Assembly: GCA_903837365.1 (NCBI GenBank)
Contig: CAILUF010000070.1
Location: 1 to 6,122 of the forward strand
From: an uncultured Alphaproteobacteria bacterium
Lineage (GTDB): Bacteria > Pseudomonadota > Alphaproteobacteria > Rickettsiales > UBA1997
Direction: 5' to 3'
DNA length: 6,122 nucleotides
Made by a program: the position numbers and the translations under genes. Positions 6,034 to 6,122 of this stretch are shown piece by piece. The notes below the pieces were generated by a model that had not been told where the DNA came from, ran no database searches, and worked only from the letters and a program-made list of their open reading frames with translations. Numbering within the stretch: position 1 is the stretch's first letter; every line of letters starts with the position of its first letter.

Positions 6034-6122
6034 TTTGTATTTTTAGTTTTAATTTTTATAATTGCTAAAACTGATTTAATAAATTTTTAAAATTTAATTT
6101 GAAAATCAAAAATAAAAACTAG
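6034..6122 (-). promoter_or_regulatory. AT-rich leader upstream of the zinc-finger/purA operon, tentative promoter region
   Basis: These 89 nt lie upstream of the first gene of the minus-strand group, so a promoter would be expected here or beyond the window edge. A possible -10 hexamer TATAAA lies on the minus strand at 6060-6055, but the hexamer 17 nt further upstream (TTTATT, 6083-6078) matches the -35 consensus at only three positions. A 7-bp inverted repeat, AGTTTTA (6045-6051) and TAAAACT (6066-6072), flanks that -10. In DNA this AT-rich such matches are frequent by chance, so neither element is firm. Confidence 0.18.

Overview
The window looks like a piece of chromosome from an AT-rich alphaproteobacterium. 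Supporting signs are a fused RibB whose second domain is a degenerate GTP cyclohydrolase II fold, a small CHCC zinc-finger protein of the alphaproteobacterial/mitochondrial complex I type, and overall G+C that I estimate by eye at roughly 30%. A Rickettsiales-, Holosporales- or SAR11-like AT-rich lineage is plausible, but no rRNA or tRNA is present and I cannot place it further. It encodes steps of riboflavin, folate (p-aminobenzoate) and AMP synthesis, so it is less reduced than Rickettsia proper.

Plus strand, left half: ribB with a RibA-like C-terminal domain (29-1129) is followed 18 nt later by pabB (1148-2440). The two form a likely vitamin/cofactor pair. RibB makes the four-carbon riboflavin precursor from ribulose 5-phosphate, and PabB makes aminodeoxychorismate for folate.

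Minus strand, right half, in transcription order: a 74-residue CHCC zinc-finger protein (6033-5809), purA (5807-4536), a family-4 glycosyltransferase (4531-3371) and a pseudopilin-like protein with a LamG-like (jelly-roll) C-terminal domain (3323-2448). The first three are spaced by 1 and 4 nt and look co-transcribed and translationally coupled. The pilin-like gene follows after 47 nt and may or may not share the transcript. The two groups converge, with 7 nt between the pabB and pilin stop codons. An AT-only inverted repeat spans this junction.

No gene has a recognisable Shine-Dalgarno sequence. There is no mobile element, CRISPR array, RNA gene or gene-free stretch over 300 bases. Most of the window is ordinary core metabolism. 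The least ordinary gene is the orphan prepilin/LamG-like protein, which is also locally richer in G+C than its neighbours. I see no convincing evidence of a wholly new multi-gene system.
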